From contig CAVSHN010000015.1 of NCBI GenBank assembly GCA_963727755.1, positions 124,001 to 188,000 of the forward strand: 64,000 bases of DNA, read 5' to 3'. The position numbers and the translations under genes are program-made. Positions within the stretch are counted from its first letter, which is position 1, and every line of letters starts with the position of its first letter. Source of the DNA: DASYAN01 sp963727755. GTDB lineage: Bacteria; Chloroflexota; Ktedonobacteria; Ktedonobacterales; Ktedonobacteraceae. The notes beneath the pieces were generated by a model. That model saw only the letters and a program-made list of their open reading frames with translations, was not told where the DNA came from and made no database searches. Of this stretch, positions 60,426-64,000 are shown piece after piece.

Positions 60426-61414
60426 CGATTATATAACCCCTCTAGTTCCTCCTGACTATTGAAATGCAGCACCAGCGTCCCCTTGCCTTTGGTGTTACAT
60501 CTCAGGTCAACCTTGACCATCAAGGCGTTGCGGAAATCAGTTGTCAGGCTCTCAATCTCTGATGAGTGCTGTGGCGGCAAGCTGGTCACGCTTTGCACAG
60601 CTTTCTCGATATTTTCCTCTGTTTTCATACGACCTGCCAATGCCTCAGCCTGCCGCACTGTCAAGTGCATAGAGATAATCTGCTGCATTGCGTGCACCTG
60701 ATCCTCTTCGCGCGTGATGCTGATCAGAGCACGAGCATGTCCTTCAGTGAAATTCTCCGATTGATTAATCAATGCGTCACGCACTGCGGGTGCAAGCTGG
60801 AGCAGACGTAAGTAATTGGCAATCGTGCTGCGATCTTTACCGACCTGCTTGGCAACTTGCTCCTGTGTCAAACCAAATTCCTCAATCAGTGCTCGATAAG
60901 CCAGGGCCTCTTCAATCGGGTTGAGGTCAGAGCGCTGAATATTCTCGATCAATGCCAGTTTGAGCATTTGCTGTGGGCTGACATCCTTAATCACAATAGG
61001 TACTTTATTGAGGCCTGCCATGCGTACGGCACGCCAGCGGCGTTCACCAGCAATAATCTGATATTTGATATTGCTGCTGGCTGGTGCTTCGCTAGCTTGT
61101 GAGTCATTCCCACCAAACCAATCGTTGGCTGTCTGCTTAGATTCATGGACAGTACTAGACGTATTCATGCGCGTTACAATGATTGGCTGAATCAGGCCAT
61201 GCTCTTTAATAGAAGCACTCAGTTTGAGCAATTTGGGATCATCATCATGAAAAGCACGACGTGGCTGACGAGGATTGGGAATAATGCACTCAACATCAAC
61301 CAGCGGTAATGCCTCGGGAACTTCCGACGTAGATTGTTGGGGACTCATCCCCGCCGATGCTCCAGAGATTAAAGCATCCAGGCCCCGCCCCAGGCCGACA
61401 CGTTGCTTAGCCAC
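60404..61414 (-). CDS. parB: chromosome-partitioning protein ParB
   Basis: 336 residues from GTG 61414. GLGRGLDALI opens the protein as in chromosomal ParB/Spo0J; the N-terminal CTPase/ParB domain has IIPNPRQPRRAF, LIQPIIVTR, then IIAGERRWRAVRMAGL (GERR box) and ENIQRSDLNPIEEALAY. The helix-turn-helix has LTQEQVAKQVGKDRSTIANY. The C-terminal dimerisation region has DLRCNTKGKGTLVLHFNSQE. An acidic/polar insert (about 90-115, STVHESKQTANDWFGGNDSQ) interrupts the N-terminal domain before the GERR box. It binds parS and works with ParA. It overlaps parA by eight bases. Confidence 0.93.
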   Translation of the reverse strand: MAKQRVGLGRGLDALISGASAGMSPQQSTSEVPEALPLVDVECIIPNPRQPRRAFHDDDPKLLKLSASIKEHGLIQPIIVTRMNTSSTVHESKQTANDWFGGNDSQASEAPASSNIKYQIIAGERRWRAVRMAGLNKVPIVIKDVSPQQMLKLALIENIQRSDLNPIEEALAYRALIEEFGLTQEQVAKQVGKDRSTIANYLRLLQLAPAVRDALINQSENFTEGHARALISITREEDQVHAMQQIISMHLTVRQAEALAGRMKTEENIEKAVQSVTSLPPQHSSEIESLTTDFRNALMVKVDLRCNTKGKGTLVLHFNSQEELEGLYNRLVKHEE

Positions 61415-62177
61415 GAGCTAGTACCTCCTGGGCAAGTGCCCGATAAGCTAACCCACCCGGCGAAGTTGGATCATAATCTAGGATCGCCTGCCCAAAACTA
61501 GGGGCTTCACTTAAGCGCACATTGCGGTTAATAATTGTCTGAAAGGTTTCTGTCGGGAAGTGCTGACGCACCTCACGTACAATATCGCCTGCCAGACGCG
61601 TACGAGGATCAAACATTGTGAGTACCACCCCTGTCACATAAAGATGAGGATTGAGCTTGTTTTTGACAAGATTAATGGTGTTGCGCAATTGAGTTACACC
61701 TTCTAGGGCCAGATACTCACATTGAATAGGGATGAGTACACCATCAGCAGCAACCAGGGCATTGATAGTTAGCAGACCAAGTGAAGGAGGACAATCGATG
61801 AGAATATAGTCACAGCGATTACGAATTGGCTCTAATACCTGACGGAGACGGTGCTCACGAGCTAATGCCCCCACCAGTTCAACTTCGGCAGCGGCCAGAT
61901 CAACTGTACATGGAGCTACCACTAACTCACGTCGCGGTGTCGGTACAATGACATCAAATATTGAGATTTCATTGTTCTCTTGGACGAGCAAATCGTAAAT
62001 GGTGTGTTGACGCTTTTTCTCAAGTACTCCGATTCCACTAGAGGCATTAGCCTGCGGATCCATATCGATCAGCAGCACTTTCCGCCCAGCGGCGGCTAAA
62101 TCTGTAGCGAGATTGACTGCGGTGGTGGTTTTTCCTACGCCCCCTTTTTGATTGGCCACTGCGTATACCTTCGACAC
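61407..62177 (-). CDS. parA: chromosome-partitioning ATPase ParA
   Basis: About 256 residues from GTG 62177, chosen because ParA/Soj proteins start a few residues before the P-loop; TTG 62261 or ATG 62234 would add 19-28 residues without homology. Motifs: VYAVANQKGGVGKTTTAVNL (deviant Walker A KGGxGKTT), KVLLIDMDPQANASSGIG (Walker A'), YILIDCPPSLGLLT (Walker B). It is the ATPase that positions ParB-parS complexes. Upstream gene of parB in an overlapping operon. Confidence 0.92.
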   Translation of the reverse strand: MSKVYAVANQKGGVGKTTTAVNLATDLAAAGRKVLLIDMDPQANASSGIGVLEKKRQHTIYDLLVQENNEISIFDVIVPTPRRELVVAPCTVDLAAAEVELVGALAREHRLRQVLEPIRNRCDYILIDCPPSLGLLTINALVAADGVLIPIQCEYLALEGVTQLRNTINLVKNKLNPHLYVTGVVLTMFDPRTRLAGDIVREVRQHFPTETFQTIINRNVRLSEAPSFGQAILDYDPTSPGGLAYRALAQEVLARG

Positions 62178-62276
62178 AAGTCGCGACCATACCTTTCTCT
62201 CGGTGCCAACAACAAAGCTTAGCTTCGTCACCATTGTAGCAAATGTACAGGTGAGAAGCAATACATCCAGTCACTA

Positions 62277-62291
62277 TGTCACAATGTGACA
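62277..62291. promoter_or_regulatory. 15-bp palindrome upstream of parA
   Basis: TGTCACA-A-TGTGACA, perfect, 100 bases before the favoured parA start and overlapping the stop of the preceding gene. It could be an operator or a nucleoprotein-binding site. Confidence 0.35.
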
Positions 62292-62821
62292 CGATTGTCT
62301 CCCGCAGGCATAGTAAAACGCAAGAATCCTCCCTTTGCCAACCGTGTACAGATTACAATCATGGGAAAGAAAGCAAATAATAAGCCCGCCGTGCGTAATT
62401 CAAAAAGGCCAAAATCCAGCAGACTGAGATGGTTCGTACTTCCTGCCTGTATACGTAGCAACACGGGACCTTGCTGCACCCCATACTGACCGACCGCTAG
62501 ACCGCAGCTCAGGCTGATCAGCAGATCAATGGCAAAGCAGATAGCTGCCATATGCAGTCCCAAGAGCCAGAAGCGTTTGCTCATACGCTCACGTTTCGCG
62601 GATGCAATACGATGCGTTGCCCAGAATGCAGGTAAAATATACTGGCATGTCAGGAAGAGCAATGGGACAGCAACAAATAACCAATCAGGAAAAACGGCTG
62701 GCGTAATCAGTGCTCCTAGTCGCCCCAGAGTGTAGATCACTACACCTTCCATTAGACCTCGACGATAACTGCCATGGTTAAACATAGAGATAGCATAACG
62801 CAACAAGTATGGAAGAATCAA
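62279..62821 (-). CDS. membrane protein of about four helices
   Basis: 180 residues from TTG 62821, or about 168 from ATG 62785 (MFNHGSYRRGLMEGVV). Hydrophobic segments: LITPAVFPDWLFVAVPLLFL, LLGLHMAAICFAIDLLISLS and FELRTAGLLFAFFPMIVICT, plus one near YTLGRLG. No catalytic motif or family recognised. It precedes parA on the same strand with a short gap and may be cotranscribed. Confidence 0.55.
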   Translation of the reverse strand: MILPYLLRYAISMFNHGSYRRGLMEGVVIYTLGRLGALITPAVFPDWLFVAVPLLFLTCQYILPAFWATHRIASAKRERMSKRFWLLGLHMAAICFAIDLLISLSCGLAVGQYGVQQGPVLLRIQAGSTNHLSLLDFGLFELRTAGLLFAFFPMIVICTRLAKGGFLRFTMPAGDNRVTL

Positions 62822-62903
62822 GGGTTAGTTATTTCTAAAAATATATGGGGCTTAGCGGGTTGAATTTGTCCCTTTTTCCCCCTAGACAAGGAAGTCCCTA
62901 TTA

Positions 62904-63410
62904 AGGTACTCTTAGTTATGTCAAGGATGACATTTTTAGGTACTCTTGGTTATGTCAAGGATGACATTTTTAGGTACTCTTAGTTATGTCAAGGATGGCA
63001 TTTTTAGGTACTCTTGGTTATGTCAAGGATGACATTTTAAGGTACTCTTGGTTATGTCAAGGATGGCAGTTTTAGGTACTCTTGGTTATGTCAAGGATGA
63101 CATTTTAAGGTACTCTTGGTTATGTCAAGGATGACATTTTAAGGTACTCTTAGTTATGTCAAGGATGGCAGTTTTAGGTACTCTTGGTTATGTCAAGGAT
63201 GACATTTTTAGGTACTCTTGGTTATGTCAGGGATGGCAGTTTTAGGTACTCTTAGTCATGTCAAGGATGACATTTTTAGGGAGTCTTGGTTATGTCAGGG
63301 ATGACATTTTAAGGTACTCTTGGTCATGTCAAGGATGACATTTTTAGGGAGTCTTGGTTATGTCAGGGATGGCAGTTTTAGGTACTCTTGGTTATGTCAA
63401 GGATGACATT
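62904..63410. repeat. 34-bp tandem array, about 15 units
   Basis: Unit begins AGGTACTCTTGGTTATGTCA and continues AGGATGACATTTTT, repeated without spacers for 507 bases. Each unit has a small inverted repeat TGTCA-AGGA-TGACA; variants read TGGCA, which still pairs by G-T. Some later units have GGGAGTCTT in place of GGTACTCTT. The first unit abuts a diverged TGTCCC-box module (62865-62903). No ORF spans it. Confidence 0.9.
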
Positions 63411-63421
63411 GCTGATTTGCT

Positions 63422-63460
63422 AATACAGATGTCACCGAGTATTCATGTGACATCTGTATT
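63422..63460. repeat. 14-bp perfect inverted repeat between the array and tnpA
   Basis: AATACAGATGTCAC (63422-63435) and GTGACATCTGTATT (63447-63460) around an 11-base loop. It could be a terminator or lie near the insertion site of the IS200-type element. Confidence 0.7.
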
Positions 63461-63496
63461 TAGAAATCACACGTGTTTTAACGAAAGGCACGCGAG

Positions 63497-64000
63497 AAGT
63501 CCCTTCCCCTAAAAGGGGATTGGGATGACAACGTGCCTTGTTCGCCTTTCTACTACTTTCCTTGGCATTCTGTGATGTAGCATCTGATAACCTCTGCTGA
63601 CACACTTCCTGCCGTTGCAACATAATAGGAGCTTGACCATAAATGCTCTTTCCCACAGAGTTTCTTGAGATGTGGGAACTTCTCTCGCAGGTACCGTGAC
63701 GTGTGCCCTTTGAGTAGCCCTGCAATAGCTGAGGGTGAGAGTCTAGGGGGCGCACTAACGAAAATGTGAACATGATCTTGGTCAGTTTCCAGTGCCAGAA
63801 GGGCAAGATCATGCTGCTCACAGCATTCTGCAATAAGCTTCTTCGTCTCCGTCTCGACTGCTCCCGTAAAGATTTTTCTTCTGTATTTGGGTATCCAAAC
63901 CAAGTGGTACCCGATCTTGTAATGACACCATCTGGTTTTACCCACTTGCAATCCATCTGTATCCATGAGACAATCATAGCATGGATACAGTTCGTGTGTA
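63497..64000 (-). mobile_element. IS200/IS605-type insertion sequence, cut by the window edge
   Basis: Contains tnpA (63553-63966). A subterminal hairpin TCCCC-TAAAA-GGGGA (63505-63519) lies 35 bases past the tnpA stop, in the position of the stem-loops TnpA recognises. Exact ends are not determined; the left end lies beyond 64000 or in the last 35 bases. No tnpB is seen in the window. Confidence 0.7.
63553..63966 (-). CDS. tnpA: IS200-type Y1 transposase TnpA
   Basis: 137 residues, normal length for IS200 TnpA. YHLVWIPKYRRKIFTGAVET opens the domain; the HUH motif is DHVHIFVSAPP; RYLREKFPHLKK and LWSSSYYVATAGSVS follow; the likely catalytic Tyr lies in EVIRCYITECQ. It cuts and joins single-stranded DNA at hairpin ends during peel-and-paste transposition. 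All key residues are present, so the enzyme may be active. Confidence 0.92.
   Translation of the reverse strand: MDTDGLQVGKTRWCHYKIGYHLVWIPKYRRKIFTGAVETETKKLIAECCEQHDLALLALETDQDHVHIFVSAPPRLSPSAIAGLLKGHTSRYLREKFPHLKKLCGKEHLWSSSYYVATAGSVSAEVIRCYITECQGK

Noticed and set aside
62904..63410. CRISPR array
   Set aside because: The 34-bp units follow each other directly with no unique spacers, and no cas gene is nearby.

Overview
The window (about 47-50% GC, 64 kb) looks like chromosomal DNA of a filamentous, sporulating-type Chloroflexota, most likely a Ktedonobacteria member. The basis is the gene repertoire: Ser/Thr kinases fused to TPRs or to a membrane sensor, zinc-ribbon plus FHA proteins, a PrsW-type membrane protease with a Pro/Gly/Tyr-rich N-terminus, many secreted Ser/Thr/Pro-rich proteins, large solenoid-repeat proteins, HEPN pairs, Uma2 nuclease and IS200-type transposase. 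Taxonomy is an inference from content; no rRNA or tRNA gene was seen.

Layout. 0.3-9.3 kb: secreted or membrane surface proteins, a BACON/Ig-like repeat protein, an M20 metallopeptidase and a double-FHA protein. 9.6-27.3 kb: an accessory island with a broken Fic-like protein and its upstream partner, two HicB-type remnants, a dnaE with five frameshifts, a broken PrsW protease, two paralogous HEAT-like solenoid genes bracketed by direct repeats, and a broken STAND NTPase-TPR protein. 27.3-35.4 kb: mostly intact genes (GT4 glycosyltransferase, glycerophosphodiesterase, fumarase, Uma2 nuclease, class A penicillin-binding protein). 35.8-38.8 kb: hypothetical accessory genes and a tandem pair of L,D-transpeptidases. 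39.2-47.2 kb: ksgA, a kinase-TPR protein, a PRC-barrel protein, a LamG-like secreted protein and a receptor-like kinase split by a frameshift. 47.6-49.8 kb: a coiled-coil accessory gene. 49.8-54.9 kb: cobN-cobO (cobalamin synthesis), cobN carrying two in-frame stops, one frameshift and a very long His/Glu insert. 54.9-62.8 kb: HEPN pair, a nucleoside-phosphorylase-like protein, a broken GH5 cellulase, parB-parA and a membrane protein. 62.9-64 kb: a 15-unit 34-bp tandem array, hairpins and an IS200-type tnpA at the edge.

Three patterns stand out. First, a conserved upstream module (paired TGTCCC-T-tract boxes followed by a promoter-like TTGAAA-N17/18-TATACT) lies before several unrelated accessory genes (about 12.3, 18.2, 24.1 and 47.4 kb, with diverged copies at 58.3 and 62.9 kb). 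These genes encode solenoid, coiled-coil and Fic-like proteins, and several share a Lys/Arg-rich KR-x-x-ED leader; together they look like a co-regulated, undescribed effector-like family. Second, small palindromic repeats are inserted inside or at the ends of coding regions (L,D-transpeptidase, cobN, PRC protein). Third, at least 20 single-base frameshifts in about a dozen genes are inferred from reading-frame continuity, including in the normally essential dnaE, so either the sequence contains indel errors or this segment is undergoing gene decay; raw reads are needed to tell.
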